64,000 nucleotides of DNA from Blastococcus saxobsidens (GCF_002938435.1 NZ_POQT01000002.1:124001-188000); one strand, 5' to 3'; shown: positions 23,959 to 34,662, counted from the stretch's first letter. Made by a program: numbers and translations. Notes: generated by a model not told the origin, from the letters alone.

Positions 23959-26262
23959 ATGACCGGCCCGCTGCAGATCGTCCTGGGGACGATCAGCGTC
24001 CTGTTCCTGATCGTGTCGTCCGTGATGGCCTATCGGGCCGTCCGGGCGATGGTGCGGATCATCCGCACCGGCCAGCCCGACGGCACCCGTTTCGGTCCGG
24101 TCAAGACGCGCCTGAAGACGCTCGCCATCGAGTCGCTCGGCCACACGCGGATGCTCAAGTGGTCCTCGATCGGCATCGCGCACTGGTTCGTCTTCGTCGG
24201 CTTCTACGGTCTGTTCCTGACGCTGGTCGAGGCCTTCGGCGAGGTGTGGGACCCCGCGTTCCACCTGCCGCTCATCGGCAACTGGGGCCTGTGGAACCTG
24301 TTCGCCGACATCATCGGCACCGGCACGATCCTCGGGATCCTCTACCTGATCTACCGGCGGCAGAAGGACCACCCGCGCCGCCAGGGCCGCAAGAGCCGCT
24401 TCGCCGGCACCAACGAGGGGCGCGGCTACTTCGTCGAGGCCATCGTGCTCACGGTCGGCATCGCGATCCTGCTGATCCGCGCCCTCAAGGTCTCCTCCGA
24501 CCTGACCGACGCCCCCGCCTGGTCGCACCCGGTCTCCGGCGCGCTGGCCACGATCCTGCCGGACAGCCCCGACCTGCTGACGGTCGTCGCGTTCATCAAG
24601 ATCGTGGTGAGCCTGACCTGGCTGGTCGTCATCAGCCGGATCCTGAACATGGGTGTCGCCTGGCACCGGTTCAGCGCCTTCTTCAACATCTACTTCAAGC
24701 GCAATGCCGACGGCGCCCCCTCGCTCGGCCCCCTGCTGCCCATGACCTCCGGGGGCAAGCCGATCGACTTCGAGGACCCGGGCGAGGACGACGTCTTCGG
24801 TCGCAGCAAGATCGAGGACTTCACCTGGAAGGGGATGCTGGACTTCACCACCTGCACCGAGTGCGGGCGGTGCCAGAGCCAGTGCCCGGCGTGGAACACG
24901 GGCAAGCCGCTCAGCCCGAAGATGGTGATCATGGATCTTCGCGATCACCTCTACGCGAAGGCCCCCTACCTGCTCGGCGAGAAGACCGCGAGCGAGACGG
25001 CGCCGGACTACGACGTCCTCAAGCCCAGCGACGAGCAGGTCTGGGCCAGCGGCTACGCCCGCATCGAGGGCACCAACGACGCCCAGGCCCATCGCCCGCT
25101 GGTCGGCACGCTGGAGGAGGGCGGGGTCATCGACCCCGACGTCCTGTGGAGCTGCACGAGCTGCGGCGCCTGCGTCGAGCAGTGCCCGGTCGACATCGAG
25201 CACGTCGACCACATCATGGACATGCGCCGCTACCAGGTCTTGATCGAGTCCAATTTCCCCTCCGAGGCCGGCGTGATGCTGCGCAACCTCGAGAACCGCG
25301 GCAACCCGTGGGGCATGGGCGGCAACGTCCGCGAGGACTGGATCAAGGAGCTCGACTTCGACGTCCGCATGGCCGACGGCCCGCTGCCGGCCGAGGTCGA
25401 GTACTTGTTCTGGGTCGGCTGCGCCGGTGCCATCGACGACCGCGCCAAGAAGGTGACCAAGGCCGTCGCCGAGCTGCTGCACACCGCGGGCGTCGAGTTC
25501 GCCGTCCTGGGCAACGGCGAGACCTGCTCGGGCGACCCGGCCCGCCGCATGGGCAACGAGTTCGTCTTCCAGCAGCTGGCCATGGAGAACGTCGAGACAC
25601 TCAACGGCGTCTTCGAGGGCCGCGTCCCGGGCACCCGCAAGATCGTGGCCACCTGCCCGCACTGCTTCAACTCGCTCGGCAGGGAGTACCCGCAGGTCGG
25701 CGGAGAGTACGAGGTGGTGCACCACACCCAGCTGCTCGGCAAGCTGGTGGAGGAGGGCCGGCTGACCCCGGTCACGCCGGTCGACCGCAAGGTCACCTAC
25801 CACGACCCGTGCTTCCTCGGCCGGCACAACAAGGTCTACACGCCCCCGCGGGAGATCCTCGACTCCGTCCAGGGTCTGTCCACGCAGGAGATGCACCGCT
25901 GCAAGGACCGCGGCTTCTGCTGCGGCGCCGGCGGTGCCCGCATGTGGATGGAGGAGAAGATCGGCAAGCGGATCAACATGGAGCGCACCGAAGAGGCGCT
26001 CGAGCTCGATCCCGACGTCATCTCCACCGCGTGCCCGTTCTGCATCACGATGCTCAGCGACGCGCTGACCAGCAAGAAGCAGAACGGCGAAGCCGCCGAG
26101 CACGTCGAGGTCCTCGACGTCAGCCAGATCCTGCTGCGCTCGATGCAGCCGGTGGCGGTCTCCGCCCAGGGCGCCGCCTCCGGTCCCGACGTCGGCACCT
26201 CCGCCGAGGCCGACCCGGCCGGTGAGGGGTCCGCGGCCACGGAGCACGGCCCGCAGGCCTGA
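23959..26262 (+). CDS. membrane Fe-S oxidoreductase with CCG domains (HdrB/GlpC-like, Rv0338c type)
   Basis: A 767-aa protein. About six membrane helices fill residues 1-245, resembling a respiratory gamma subunit. Two 4Fe-4S motifs follow (CTECGRCQSQCP near 298, CTSCGACVEQCP near 398), then two cysteine-rich CCG domains (GNGETCSGDPARR, CPHCFNSLG; CCGAGG, CPFCITML) as in heterodisulfide reductase HdrB and GlpC. M. tuberculosis Rv0338c has this architecture and lies near dnaK. It probably passes electrons between the quinone pool and a soluble partner that is not encoded nearby. GAGGGAG stands just upstream of the ATG. The Ala/Glu-rich tail is probably disordered. Confidence 0.9.
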   Translation: MTGPLQIVLGTISVLFLIVSSVMAYRAVRAMVRIIRTGQPDGTRFGPVKTRLKTLAIESLGHTRMLKWSSIGIAHWFVFVGFYGLFLTLVEAFGEVWDPAFHLPLIGNWGLWNLFADIIGTGTILGILYLIYRRQKDHPRRQGRKSRFAGTNEGRGYFVEAIVLTVGIAILLIRALKVSSDLTDAPAWSHPVSGALATILPDSPDLLTVVAFIKIVVSLTWLVVISRILNMGVAWHRFSAFFNIYFKRNADGAPSLGPLLPMTSGGKPIDFEDPGEDDVFGRSKIEDFTWKGMLDFTTCTECGRCQSQCPAWNTGKPLSPKMVIMDLRDHLYAKAPYLLGEKTASETAPDYDVLKPSDEQVWASGYARIEGTNDAQAHRPLVGTLEEGGVIDPDVLWSCTSCGACVEQCPVDIEHVDHIMDMRRYQVLIESNFPSEAGVMLRNLENRGNPWGMGGNVREDWIKELDFDVRMADGPLPAEVEYLFWVGCAGAIDDRAKKVTKAVAELLHTAGVEFAVLGNGETCSGDPARRMGNEFVFQQLAMENVETLNGVFEGRVPGTRKIVATCPHCFNSLGREYPQVGGEYEVVHHTQLLGKLVEEGRLTPVTPVDRKVTYHDPCFLGRHNKVYTPPREILDSVQGLSTQEMHRCKDRGFCCGAGGARMWMEEKIGKRINMERTEEALELDPDVISTACPFCITMLSDALTSKKQNGEAAEHVEVLDVSQILLRSMQPVAVSAQGAASGPDVGTSAEADPAGEGSAATEHGPQA

Positions 26263-26280
26263 CCCACCCGCACCGCACCA

Positions 26281-26318
26281 CGACGGCGCGCGTTCCCGCG
26301 AGGGGGCGCGCGCCGTCG
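26281..26318 (+). terminator. stem-loop terminator after the Fe-S oxidoreductase
   Basis: Perfect 12-bp arms CGACGGCGCGCG / CGCGCGCCGTCG with a 14-nt loop, 18 bp past the stop. Confidence 0.75.
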
Positions 26319-26378
26319 TCCCGGGGGACGGCGGATCGTTGCGCAGGCAAACGACCCGGCCGGGGCGGCGCACCCGTG

Positions 26379-27728
26379 ATGGAGGACGATCCTCCGGTGA
26401 CCAGCACCGCCCCCTCGCGCCGGCGCGGCCTCGCGCTCATCGCGGTCGCGATCGTCCTGACGGCACTGAACCTGCGGACCGCGGTCACCAGCGTGGGCCC
26501 GGTCCTGGAGGAGATCGAGCGGGGCCTGGGCATCTCCAGCGGGCTGGCCGGCGTCATCACCACGATGCCGGTCCTGTGCTTCGCGCTCATCGGCTTCACG
26601 GGGCCTGCGCTGTCGGCCCGCTACCGCGACGCGCACGTGCTGGCCGGAGCACTGGTGGCGATGGGCGGCGGCCTCGCGCTGCGCAGCGCGGCCGGCGGCT
26701 TCCCGCTCTTCCTGACCGGCACCGCGCTGGCGATGGTCGGCGGCGCGCTGGGGAACGTGCTGCTGCCGGGCCTGGTGAAGCGCTACTTCCCCACGCGCAC
26801 CGGCACACTCGTCGGCGCCTACAGCACCGCGATGGGGCTCGGCGCGACCCTCGCCGCCGTCGCCGCGCAGCCGGTCGCGGACGCCTCGGGGCCGGCCGGG
26901 TGGCGCTGGGCGCTCGTCGTCTGGGCCCTCCCCGCGCTCGTGGCCGCCGGCGTCTGGCTGGCCCTCCCCGCCTCCCCCGGCGTCTCGCGCGACAGCCACA
27001 CCGCCGTCCGCATGGGGGCGCTCGTGCACAGCCCGACGGCGCTGGCGCTCACCGCCTTCTTCGGGGTCCAGGCGCTGCAGGCCTACGTCGTCATCGGCTG
27101 GTCGGCCCAGTACCTGCGCGACTCCGGCATGTCGGCCGCCACGGCGGGGCTCCTGCTCGGGCTCAACTCGCTGGTGGGGCTGCCGCTGAGCGCGGTCATC
27201 CCCTCCCTCACCGTGCGACCGCGGCTGCAGCGGCCGCTGCTGCTCGTCTTCGTCGCCTGCTACGTCGCCGGCTGGGTGGGCCTCTGGACCACGCCGACGA
27301 CGGCGCCCTGGCTCTGGATGACCCTCATCGCCGTCGGCATGGGCTCCTTCTCGATGGTGCTGACGCTCATCGGCCTCCGGGCCCGGACCCCGGAGACGGT
27401 CGCCGCGCTGTCCACGGTCACCCAGGGGTGGGGTTACGTGGTCGCGGGGTCGGGCCCGCTCCTCGTCGGCGTGCTGCGCGGCGTGACCGGCAGCTACACC
27501 GGCATGTTCGTGATCGCCCTGGCCGGCGTCGCGGTGCTCGCCGTCGCCGGCTGGGTGTCCACCCGCCAGGTGTTCGTCGACGACGAGGTCGAGCGGTCGG
27601 TGCCGGGCTGGTCACGGGCCGGGCGATGCACCGACGTGCTGGAGACCGCGGGGGCCGAGCCCCCGGCCACCGCGTCCGTCACGGAGGCCGCTCCCGGCGG
27701 CCGGGCGGCCGGTCCGCGCGGCGGCTAG
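26379..27728 (+). CDS. MFS transporter, CynX/NimT family
   Basis: A 449-aa, 12-helix transporter. The first helix has [15 protein letters not shown], the signature of the CynX/NimT/YycB group (cyanate, nitroimidazole and related anions or drugs). A cytosolic loop of basic residues follows helix 6, and the C-terminus is a 50-residue hydrophilic tail. A GTG directly before the ATG is an alternative start. It overlaps the convergent dcd gene by 4 bp at the stops. Substrate unknown. Confidence 0.85.
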   Translation: MEDDPPVTSTAPSRRRGLALIAVAIVLTALNLRTAVTSVGPVLEEIERGLGISSGLAGVITTMPVLCFALIGFTGPALSARYRDAHVLAGALVAMGGGLALRSAAGGFPLFLTGTALAMVGGALGNVLLPGLVKRYFPTRTGTLVGAYSTAMGLGATLAAVAAQPVADASGPAGWRWALVVWALPALVAAGVWLALPASPGVSRDSHTAVRMGALVHSPTALALTAFFGVQALQAYVVIGWSAQYLRDSGMSAATAGLLLGLNSLVGLPLSAVIPSLTVRPRLQRPLLLVFVACYVAGWVGLWTTPTTAPWLWMTLIAVGMGSFSMVLTLIGLRARTPETVAALSTVTQGWGYVVAGSGPLLVGVLRGVTGSYTGMFVIALAGVAVLAVAGWVSTRQVFVDDEVERSVPGWSRAGRCTDVLETAGAEPPATASVTEAAPGGRAAGPRGG

Positions 27729-28309
27729 GGGCGCCGCGTCTCCGCGCGGGTGAAGTTGCGGAAGGACCGCGACGGCGTGGGACCGCGCTGGTCCTGGTAG
27801 CGGGACCCGTAGACCGCCGAGCCGTAGGGGTGCTCGGCCGCGCTGGTGAGCCGGAACATGCACAGCTGGCCGATCTTCATCCCCGGCCAGAGCGTGATCG
27901 GCAGGTTCGCCACGTTGGAGAGCTCCAGCGTGATGTGCCCGGAGAAGCCGGGGTCGACGAACCCGGCCGTCGAGTGGGTGAGCAGACCGAGCCGGCCGAG
28001 GGAGGACTTGCCCTCCAGTCGCGCCGCCAGGTCGTCGGGCAGGCTGATGACCTCGAGCGTGGAGCCCAGCACGAACTCGCCGGGGTGCAGCACGAAGGGC
28101 TCGTCACCCTCCGGCTCGACCAGCGTCGTCAGGTCGTCCTGCTGCTCGGCCGGGTCGATGTGGGTGTACCGCGAGTTGTTGAAGACGCGGAAGAACCGGT
28201 CCAGCCGGACGTCGATGCTCGAGGGCTGCACCAGGCCCTTGTCGTAGGGATCGATGCCGAGGCGACCCTCGGCGATCGCGGCCGTGATGTCGCGGTCGCT
28301 CAGCAGCAT
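27725..28309 (-). CDS. dcd: dCTP deaminase (dUMP-forming type)
   Basis: A 194-aa trimeric enzyme. [17 protein letters not shown] and [10 protein letters not shown] give the nucleotide-binding site, and [19 protein letters not shown] the catalytic glutamate region. Actinobacterial Dcd of this type, such as M. tuberculosis Rv0321, both deaminates dCTP and hydrolyses the product to dUMP; whether this one does is inferred. The ATG at 28309 begins the conserved MLLSDRDI. Confidence 0.95.
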   Translation of the reverse strand: MLLSDRDITAAIAEGRLGIDPYDKGLVQPSSIDVRLDRFFRVFNNSRYTHIDPAEQQDDLTTLVEPEGDEPFVLHPGEFVLGSTLEVISLPDDLAARLEGKSSLGRLGLLTHSTAGFVDPGFSGHITLELSNVANLPITLWPGMKIGQLCMFRLTSAAEHPYGSAVYGSRYQDQRGPTPSRSFRNFTRAETRRP

Positions 28310-28486
28310 GGCGCGGAGTCTAGGGAACGGCTCTCCCCTCCCACCGGGTGAATCCCGGCTGCGGGCTCTCAACCTCCGGACGCCGCAGGCCGAAGCGAGC
28401 CTGAAGAGCGCCTGCCGGCATCCGGTCCGCCCGGACGTCGGCCCTCCCGGACCGACCGGGCTGGCCGCGCCGGAGGACTGGAGCGC

Positions 28487-31168
28487 ATGACGAGCAAGAA
28501 GGTGCTGGGCGTCGTAATGACCTCGGCGGTCGTCGCCGGTTATGCCGGTGCCGCGGTCTGGTCGGCCTGGGCCACGCCGCCCGTCGAGGTCGCCACCGAC
28601 TTCGGCGCGGGCGACGGGCTCTCCCGGTACGTGCTGACCGCCGACACCGCCTCCGGCGAGCTGCTCACCGCGCTCGAGGACGTCCCCGGCGTGGCCAGCG
28701 CACAGTGGGTGGACGGCGCCCGCGCCCTGGTGGCGACGGAGGGCGTGACCGAGGAGCGGCTGGCCGCCGTGCCGGGCGTCACCGGGGTCGAGCCGTCGAC
28801 GTCCGCGCCGCTGCTCGGCACCGTCACCGACCCCCTCTTCCCCCAGTACGGCTGGAACCTGGAGAACACCGGGAGCAACGCCTACGGGCAGGCCGCCGTG
28901 GCCGACGCCGACATCGACGCCACCACCGGCTGGGACACCGGCACCGGCATCGGCCGCGTCGTCGCCGTCGTGGACTCCGGCTTCGACACCGACCACCCGG
29001 ACCTGGCCGGCTCGCTGTGGACCAACCCCGACGAGGACTGCGGCTCGGTCGACACCGACGGCAACGGCCTGGCCGGCGACTGCCACGGCTGGAACTTCTA
29101 CGCCGACAACGCCGACATCGACAACGGGAGCCTCGGCAGCCACGGCACCAGCGTCTCGGGCGTCGTCGGCGCCCGTGCGGGCAACGGGCAGGGCCTGGCC
29201 GGCGTCGCTCCCGGTGTGTCGATCATGCCGCTGGTCGCGGGCGGCGGCAGCACCGTCGACATCTACCTGTGCGCCCTGGCCATCCGGTACGCCGTCGACC
29301 ACGGGGCCGACGTCATCAACGCCTCCTGGGGTGGCGCGTTCGGCGGTCCCGCCCTGGACGCGCTCCGCTCGGCCATCGCCTACGCCGACGCCCACGGCGT
29401 CCTGGTCGTCGCGGCCGCCGGCAACGACGGCGGCAACCGGGACACCAGCATCGTCTACCCGGCCAGCCTGACCGACCCGAACGTCGTGACCGTCGGCAGC
29501 TCGACCGCCGCCGACACCGTCGCCGGTCACTCCGGCTACGGCGCGGCATCGGTGGACCTCTTCGCCCCGGGCGTCCGCGTGGCTGCGCCGTGGAACGACG
29601 GTGGCATGCGGCTGGTCGACGGCACGTCGTTCGCCGCGCCGCACGTCGCGGCGGCGATCGCCCTGTACCGCGCCGTCCGGCCGACGGCGACGGCTGCCGA
29701 GCTCAAGGCCGCCCTGCTGGCCGACGTGGACCCCGCCCCCGCCTTCGACGGCAAGTCGGTCACCGGCGGCCGGCTCACGCTGAGCCGCCTGGCCGACGAG
29801 GGCCGCGACGCGGTGCAGTACGCCTTCACGTCGATGACCGCGCGCCCCGGCACGGTGAGCCCGGGCATCGGGATCAGCGCGCCGGCCAGCAGCGGGCAGT
29901 TCTCGGTCGACGTCGGCCTGGGCATGGAGTCCGGCGGCGAGATCTGGGCGCTGGCGGACGAGGCCGTGACCCTGGACGGCGTCACCGTGCCGACCGACGA
30001 CGAGGGTGACGCCCGCTTCGAGCTCGGCTCCCTGAGCGACTTCCAGGGCATCGGCCTGGCCCCGTCCATGGACCTGGGCGACGGCCGGTACGTGCTCACC
30101 GTGCAGCTGTACCGCGACGGCCAGCCCATGGGCCGCATGCACGCGGCTCCGCTGCTGGTCACCTCGGCACCTCCGGCCACCACCAGCCCGTCGCCGGCCG
30201 CGCCCACGCCCGGCGCGCCCGGCGGCCCCACCCCGACCGCTCCCACGCCACGCCCCGGGACGAGCACGCCCACCGTCCCCGGTGGCACCACGCCCGACGG
30301 CACCGGCCCCGGGGGCAGCACGCCGGCCCCGACCAGCCCGGCACCGGGCGGGACGACGCCCGGCGGCGGGTCCGCGCCGAGCACCCCGGCGCCCACGACG
30401 CCGGGCACCCCGGGCACGCCGGCGCCCACCGGCCCGACGCCGAGCACGCCGGCGCCAGGCACCCCGACGCCGACCACCCCGGCGCCAGCCACTCCGGCAC
30501 CGAGCACCCCGGCACCGAGCATCCCGGCACCGGGGACCCCGGCGCCCGACGGCTCCGCATCCGCGAGCCCGGCTCCGGGCACCGGCCCGGGCACGACCGA
30601 TCCCGGCACGACCGCACCCGCCACCCCGCCGGCCAGCACCACCTACCCCGAGGTCGGGCCCTTCCGCATCACGTCGCTGAGCCCCAACCGGGTCGACACC
30701 GCCGGCGGGACGCTGGTGACCATCACCGGCCGCGCCCTCCCCTCCGTCCCGACCGTGCGCATCGGCGCCAGCGCCACGGCCACCGTGGTGCGCAGCACCG
30801 TGGACACGCTCGTCGTCCGGGTCCCGGCGCGCACGGCGGGCAGCTACGACGTCACCATCACGGCACGGGACGGCCGGGCCTCGGTGCTGAGCAACGCGCT
30901 CACGTACGCCGACGCCGTCGGCTCCGGCCCGGAGCCGACCACGCCCCCCGGCGGCTCCACCCCCGGTGGCAGCTCACCCGACGGGTCGCCCCCCGGTGGG
31001 ACCTCCCCCGGTGGGACCTCTCCCGGGGGGAGCACGCCGCCGGCCGCCGCGCCCGTGGTGCGCACCGGGCCCGGTGGCGAGCGTCTGGTCCGGTCCGACC
31101 GGTTCTCCCGGCTCGGTTCCATCTGGTCCTTGAACTGCTCGGCCAGCTGCACCGGCGTCGCGATCTGA
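28487..31168 (+). CDS. secreted S8 (subtilase) serine protease with Pro/Thr-rich stalk and IPT/TIG domain
   Basis: An 893-aa exported protein. A signal peptide (about 1-29) precedes a short pro-region (to ~110). The subtilisin domain (~115-430) has Asp163 (AVVDSG), His219 (SHGTSVSG), Asn313 (AAGND) and Ser381 ([12 protein letters not shown]), so it should be active. After a beta-rich region come about 150 residues of Thr/Pro/Gly repeats (30180-30640), an IPT/TIG domain (~725-805), another Pro/Gly/Ser stretch and a C-terminus with two cysteines (NCSASC). There is no sortase signal or C-terminal helix. The long stalk suggests reach across the wall or binding to surface polymers. Confidence 0.9.
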   Translation: MTSKKVLGVVMTSAVVAGYAGAAVWSAWATPPVEVATDFGAGDGLSRYVLTADTASGELLTALEDVPGVASAQWVDGARALVATEGVTEERLAAVPGVTGVEPSTSAPLLGTVTDPLFPQYGWNLENTGSNAYGQAAVADADIDATTGWDTGTGIGRVVAVVDSGFDTDHPDLAGSLWTNPDEDCGSVDTDGNGLAGDCHGWNFYADNADIDNGSLGSHGTSVSGVVGARAGNGQGLAGVAPGVSIMPLVAGGGSTVDIYLCALAIRYAVDHGADVINASWGGAFGGPALDALRSAIAYADAHGVLVVAAAGNDGGNRDTSIVYPASLTDPNVVTVGSSTAADTVAGHSGYGAASVDLFAPGVRVAAPWNDGGMRLVDGTSFAAPHVAAAIALYRAVRPTATAAELKAALLADVDPAPAFDGKSVTGGRLTLSRLADEGRDAVQYAFTSMTARPGTVSPGIGISAPASSGQFSVDVGLGMESGGEIWALADEAVTLDGVTVPTDDEGDARFELGSLSDFQGIGLAPSMDLGDGRYVLTVQLYRDGQPMGRMHAAPLLVTSAPPATTSPSPAAPTPGAPGGPTPTAPTPRPGTSTPTVPGGTTPDGTGPGGSTPAPTSPAPGGTTPGGGSAPSTPAPTTPGTPGTPAPTGPTPSTPAPGTPTPTTPAPATPAPSTPAPSIPAPGTPAPDGSASASPAPGTGPGTTDPGTTAPATPPASTTYPEVGPFRITSLSPNRVDTAGGTLVTITGRALPSVPTVRIGASATATVVRSTVDTLVVRVPARTAGSYDVTITARDGRASVLSNALTYADAVGSGPEPTTPPGGSTPGGSSPDGSPPGGTSPGGTSPGGSTPPAAAPVVRTGPGGERLVRSDRFSRLGSIWSLNCSASCTGVAI
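30180..30640. repeat. Pro/Thr/Gly-rich coding repeat in the subtilase stalk
   Basis: Degenerate units such as CCGGCACCGAGCACC and CCGGCGCCCACC encode TPAP, TPTP and GTPAP motifs for about 150 codons. A shorter GGTGGGACCTCCCCC-type array lies near the 3' end (30950-31040). Confidence 0.7.
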
Positions 31169-31206
31169 CGCCGCACCGCGCGCCCGCCCGGCGCGTCCCC
31201 TGAACC

Positions 31207-31247
31207 ACCGCGCCCCGTCCGGCTTCCCCGTACGGACGGGGCGCGGT
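31207..31247 (+). terminator. strong stem-loop terminator after the subtilase gene
   Basis: Perfect 15-bp arms ACCGCGCCCCGTCCG / CGGACGGGGCGCGGT with an 11-nt loop, 38 bp beyond the stop. Confidence 0.85.
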
Positions 31248-31326
31248 GTCGTCCGTCCCGGGGGTTCCGGCACGGCACGGGACTGCCGATGTATCGGGCG
31301 CGACCTTTCACCCCAGGGTTACCTTC

Positions 31327-31905
31327 GTGCTCGACACCCGGCCGGCCCCGCCGGCGCCTCGCGGCACCCGCGCCGCCCCACGTCCGACCGGGCGGGAGCG
31401 GAGCTTCTCCGCCGACGAGCTCATCGTCTCCAAGACCGACGTCCGCGGGATCATCACGTACGCCAACGACGTCTTCCTGCGGGTCAGCGGCTACGACCTG
31501 GACGAGGTGCTCGGCCAGCCGCACAACATGATCCGCCACCCGGAGATGCCGCGGGCGGTGTTCAAGCTGCTCTGGGACACCCTGGGCGCCGGGCAGGAGC
31601 TCTTCGCCTACATCAACAACCTGGCCAGCGACGGCGGGCACTACTGGGTGCTGGCCCACGTGACACCGTCCCAGGGGCCGGACGGCCGGGTCGTCGGCTA
31701 CCACTCCAACCGCCGCAAGCCGTCGGCCGCCGCCGTCCGGCGGGTCCAGCCGCTCTACACCCGGCTGCTCGCCGAGGAGCGCCGGCACCCCAGCGCCCGG
31801 GCCGCCGTCGAGGCGTCGTCCCGCCTGCTCGCCGACGTCCTGGCCGAGCAGCAGCAGGGCTACGACGAGTTCATCTGGTCGATCATCAACCGCGAGGAGA
31901 GCTGA
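31327..31905 (+). CDS. PAS-domain signalling protein, Aer-like
   Basis: A 192-aa cytosolic protein from GTG 31327, with AGGG eight bases upstream; the frame is open further upstream, but that stretch overlaps the previous terminator. The PAS domain (about 30-135) has IVSKTDVRGIITYANDVFLRVSGY and IRHPEMPRAVFKLLWDTL...GHYWVLAHVTP, the pattern of the Aer redox-sensing PAS, which binds FAD. A helical tail follows. It ends 1 bp before the transducer gene, so the two look like a split Aer: sensor and soluble signalling domain as separate polypeptides. Confidence 0.82.
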   Translation: MLDTRPAPPAPRGTRAAPRPTGRERSFSADELIVSKTDVRGIITYANDVFLRVSGYDLDEVLGQPHNMIRHPEMPRAVFKLLWDTLGAGQELFAYINNLASDGGHYWVLAHVTPSQGPDGRVVGYHSNRRKPSAAAVRRVQPLYTRLLAEERRHPSARAAVEASSRLLADVLAEQQQGYDEFIWSIINREES

Positions 31906-31906
31906 G

Positions 31907-32883
31907 ATGGGCAGGCGGTCCGTGCGCGGTGACGCCGGGCGGCACACCGACGCCGAGGAGCTGGCGGTCTACCGCGAGTTCGTCGGCCAGCTGACCTCGG
32001 CCTGCGACGCGGTCTCCCGGGGCGACCTCGAGGTGCGCAGCCGGCTGGCGCCGGCGGCCGAGGGCGTCCCCGAGCTCACCGCGCTGCACCACGCCCTCAA
32101 CCGGGTCCTGGACGTCTCCGACGCATTCGTCCGCGAGTCCTCGGCCGCCCTGTCCTCGGCCGCCGTGGGCCGGTTCCACCGGAAGCTGCTCACCACGGAA
32201 CTGCTCGGCGCCTTCCGGCGCAGCGCCGTCGACATCAACGGCGCCCGCCGGGCCATGCAGGAGACCGACGGGCGGGTGACCGAGGCCCAGACCAGCCGGC
32301 TGCGGCTGGCCGACGAGTTCGAGTCCGTCGTGCTCTCCATGTCCGAGCAGGTGGCGACGGCGGCCACCGAGCTCAGCGCGTCCGCTTCCGGTCTCACCGC
32401 CGCCGCGTCCGCCGCCAGCACCGAGGTGGGCACCGCGCGGGAGACGATCACCTCGCTCACCCGGTCCTCGACCGAGATCAAGGAGATCAAGGAGATCATC
32501 GCGCTGATCGACTCGGTCGCGGCCCAGACGCGGCTGCTGGCGCTCAACGCGACCATCGAGGCGGCGCGCGCCGGGAGGCGGGCAAGGGCTTCGCCGTCGT
32601 CGCCTCCGAGGTCAAGGACCTGGCCGACCAGACGGGCCGGGCGACCGAGCGGGTCACCGCCCAGGTGGAGCAGATCCGGCAGGCGTCGGAAGACGTCGCG
32701 GAGGTCATGAGCAGCGTCGGGGGCACGGTCGGCGAGATGAACGGGTTGGTCGACGGGATCGCCGCGGCCGTCGACGGCTCGGCCTCGCTCAACACCGGGT
32801 ACGACGACGTCATGGGGCTGTCGCAGATGGCGGAGAAGCTGCGGTCGGAGGCCACCGGCTTCCTCGCCGAGATGCGCCGCTGA
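31907..32883 (+). pseudogene. soluble methyl-accepting chemotaxis transducer, frameshifted
   Basis: No membrane helix or signal. Helical linker, then an MCP signalling domain (EFESVVLSMSEQVATAATELSASASGL, IIALIDSVAAQTRLLALNATIEAARAG). At about 32573-32575 the frame breaks: GCCGGGAGGCGG needs one more G to give ARAGEAGKGFAVVASEVKDLADQ. The other frame then continues cleanly to 32883 (VEQIRQASEDVAEVMSS, ending AEMRR). With one added base the gene would encode 325 aa. The break lies in the hairpin tip that contacts CheA/CheW, so the present product should not signal. It is either a real one-base deletion or a sequencing error in a G run. Confidence 0.85.
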
Positions 32884-32935
32884 ACAGGGGCGGCTGCCGC
32901 GGGGGCGGGACCACGAGGTAGTCTCGTCGCCGTTC

Positions 32936-33009
32936 GCGGGTGTAGTTCAATGGTAGAACATCAGCTTCCCAAGCTGACAGTGCGAGTTCGATTCTCGTCA
33001 CCCGCTCCA
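32936..33009 (+). tRNA. tRNA-Gly (anticodon CCC)
   Basis: The cloverleaf folds completely: acceptor GCGGGTG/CACCCGC, D stem GTTC/GAAC, anticodon stem TCAGC/GCTGA around loop TTCCCAA (anticodon CCC, reading GGG), T arm GCGAG-TTCGATT-CTCGT. CCA is encoded at 33007-33009. Accessory DNA begins directly downstream. Confidence 0.96.
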
Positions 33010-33977
33010 CGGAAAAGCGCAGGTCAAAGTGCCTGGTACCATCTGTCGGCGTGGCTGGAAAGTCGTCTGAACGACCCCCCTCGGCCCTCTATGACCCCCT
33101 GTTTTCCGCTCCGCAGGTCATGGATAGGTCACGCCAGGATTGGTACGGGCAGGTGAAGCCCTCTCCGCAGGCGCATGACGAGCGCGTGACCAAAATCGGT
33201 CACGCCGCCCCTGTCGGCAGATCTTGATGGGCGTCAACCTTCCTCGGCCGGTCGAGGCGATAGCGACGGAGCATGGCGACGGTCCAACGGCTGACCTCGA
33301 TCGGCAGCTGCAGTGGCAGCGCGATGGAGAACCACGGCTCGCGCCCTCCGAGAGGTTGAGCGTTCGTGGCGGGCGGCAAGGTCTACGTCGTCGACAACGC
33401 CACTGACAAGGCTAATCTCGGTCCAGATGGGCAATCAGGCGTGAAGTAGCCCCGGCGGCGACGTCGAACCGTCCTACCGATCCGCCCAGGGGTGCGTCCA
33501 TATGTCGGGGGCCACCAGCAGCCTTGACAGCTGTGACCAACCACGCCGACCGCTCGACAGGCCCGCGTCGTTTCACGTGCGCCTAATGATCGCGACACGC
33601 CGGGGCGCGACACGCCGAGCCGCGCCGGATATGAACTACACCGACGAGATTTTCTTCCGTCCACACGCTATTCGCGCTCGCCCACAGGTGGCATCCACAC
33701 CGAAGTCCGCGCCACTCCACATGTCGACACGCCTCCATCCACGGACTTGTCCACAAGTTGTGCAGAGCGACGTGCACACCGGTGTTGGACGGCTGACACA
33801 CATCGGTGCAGCGTCATCGGTGCAGGCGGAGGACCGGACCAGGCGCCAACCAACCCCGGTCCTCCGCAGCCCCGAGCCGCCAACGACGAGCACCACGGAG
33901 CCACGAGTCATGCTGCCAGCACCGCCATGCCCGGAAGACGCCAACCGCCCATCCCCTGTCCGACGGCGGGCAGCGTG
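33010..33977. other. 968-bp stretch without a convincing gene, after tRNA-Gly
   Basis: Short frames exist in all six frames, but none has codon bias, a ribosome-binding site and recognisable homology together. A possible protein remnant on the minus strand (about 33230-33400, reading PWFSIALPLQLPIEVSRWTV) has no good start. Composition is less GC-rich than the core genes. A single TTGTCCACA (33747-33755) resembles a DnaA box but has no companions. I see no integrase and no copy of the tRNA 3' end. Confidence 0.5.
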
Positions 33978-34196
33978 ATGTCCACCGAGCGGGAGATCCG
34001 TGTCGCCGCCCAGAATCAGGTCGCCGTTGCGTCGGTCTCCTATGCCTTGGACCCGAGCGAGCGAGAGCGCCTCGCCCTGCGCACCGTCCTCGCCTGCGCC
34101 CGTCTCCACGGCCTGACGGTCGCGGAGCTCCGCGACGCATCGGGTCTGGACGAGCCGTTCATCACCTGCTTGCTCGAGGCGGCGGGCGCTGCCTGA
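33978..34196 (+). CDS. small helix-turn-helix-like hypothetical protein
   Basis: A 72-aa frame from ATG 33978 (MSTEREIRVAAQNQVAVASV). Its second half, LRTVLACARLHGLTVAELRDASGLDEPFITCLLEAAG, has the spacing of a helix-turn-helix and resembles the N-terminal part of small excisionase- or repressor-like proteins. No confident family match. It lies in accessory DNA between the tRNA and the IS element. The frame is open upstream without other evidence, so the start is uncertain. Confidence 0.4.
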   Translation: MSTEREIRVAAQNQVAVASVSYALDPSERERLALRTVLACARLHGLTVAELRDASGLDEPFITCLLEAAGAA

Positions 34197-34634
34197 CGAG
34201 CTGACGTGTGCGAGCCCCGATCAGTCGCTCGCCCGGGAGAGGGGTTCTCCTTGCTCCAGCCGTGTGAGCTGCGGTAGATGACCCAGAACTGACCCGGGAT
34301 GCACGGCTGCGTGTGGCAACTGATGGAACCTCGTGTTCACCTCGGGCTTCATGGTCGAGCGTTGTTAGTCGACGACGACCGATACTGGGTGAGTTTCGGA
34401 CTTTCTGCGGACTCTGCGGACTGTGTGCGGACTGAGACGGCGTGATGGGCTGGCTCACCGAGCCGCCTGAGGAGCCGGGCGACCGCTCCACAGCCCGGCC
34501 GAGGGTTCTGGCTGCAGCGGGGTCGCCGGATAGGGCGCTGCGCGTCCCTTCGGGATGGGCCTACGGCCCACCCTTCCCCCGGCCCGCCGCAGCCAGATCG
34601 AAGCCGGTTGTGGGAAGCGGTCAGGAGTGTGTGG
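34197..34634. other. 438-bp non-coding stretch left of the IS element
   Basis: No frame here looks coding. It contains three copies of TGCGGACT (34406-34413, 34415-34422, 34426-34433) in the same orientation. I see no other structure. Confidence 0.45.
34406..34433. repeat. three direct copies of TGCGGACT
   Basis: Copies start at 34406, 34415 and 34426 (spacing 9 and 11 bp). They are too short and few to call iterons; they may be binding sites or chance. Confidence 0.35.
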
Positions 34635-34662
34635 ATGTGCGGTTCAGTCACCAGAATCAAGC

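Noticed and set aside
32986-33009. tRNA-Gly 3' end as an attachment site.
   Set aside because: I found no second copy of this sequence and no integrase gene in the window; left as a question only.
33747-33755. TTGTCCACA, a DnaA-box-like nonamer.
   Set aside because: It is single, with no cluster of boxes, AT-rich unwinding region or dnaA/dnaN/parAB genes near it, so it is not an origin.
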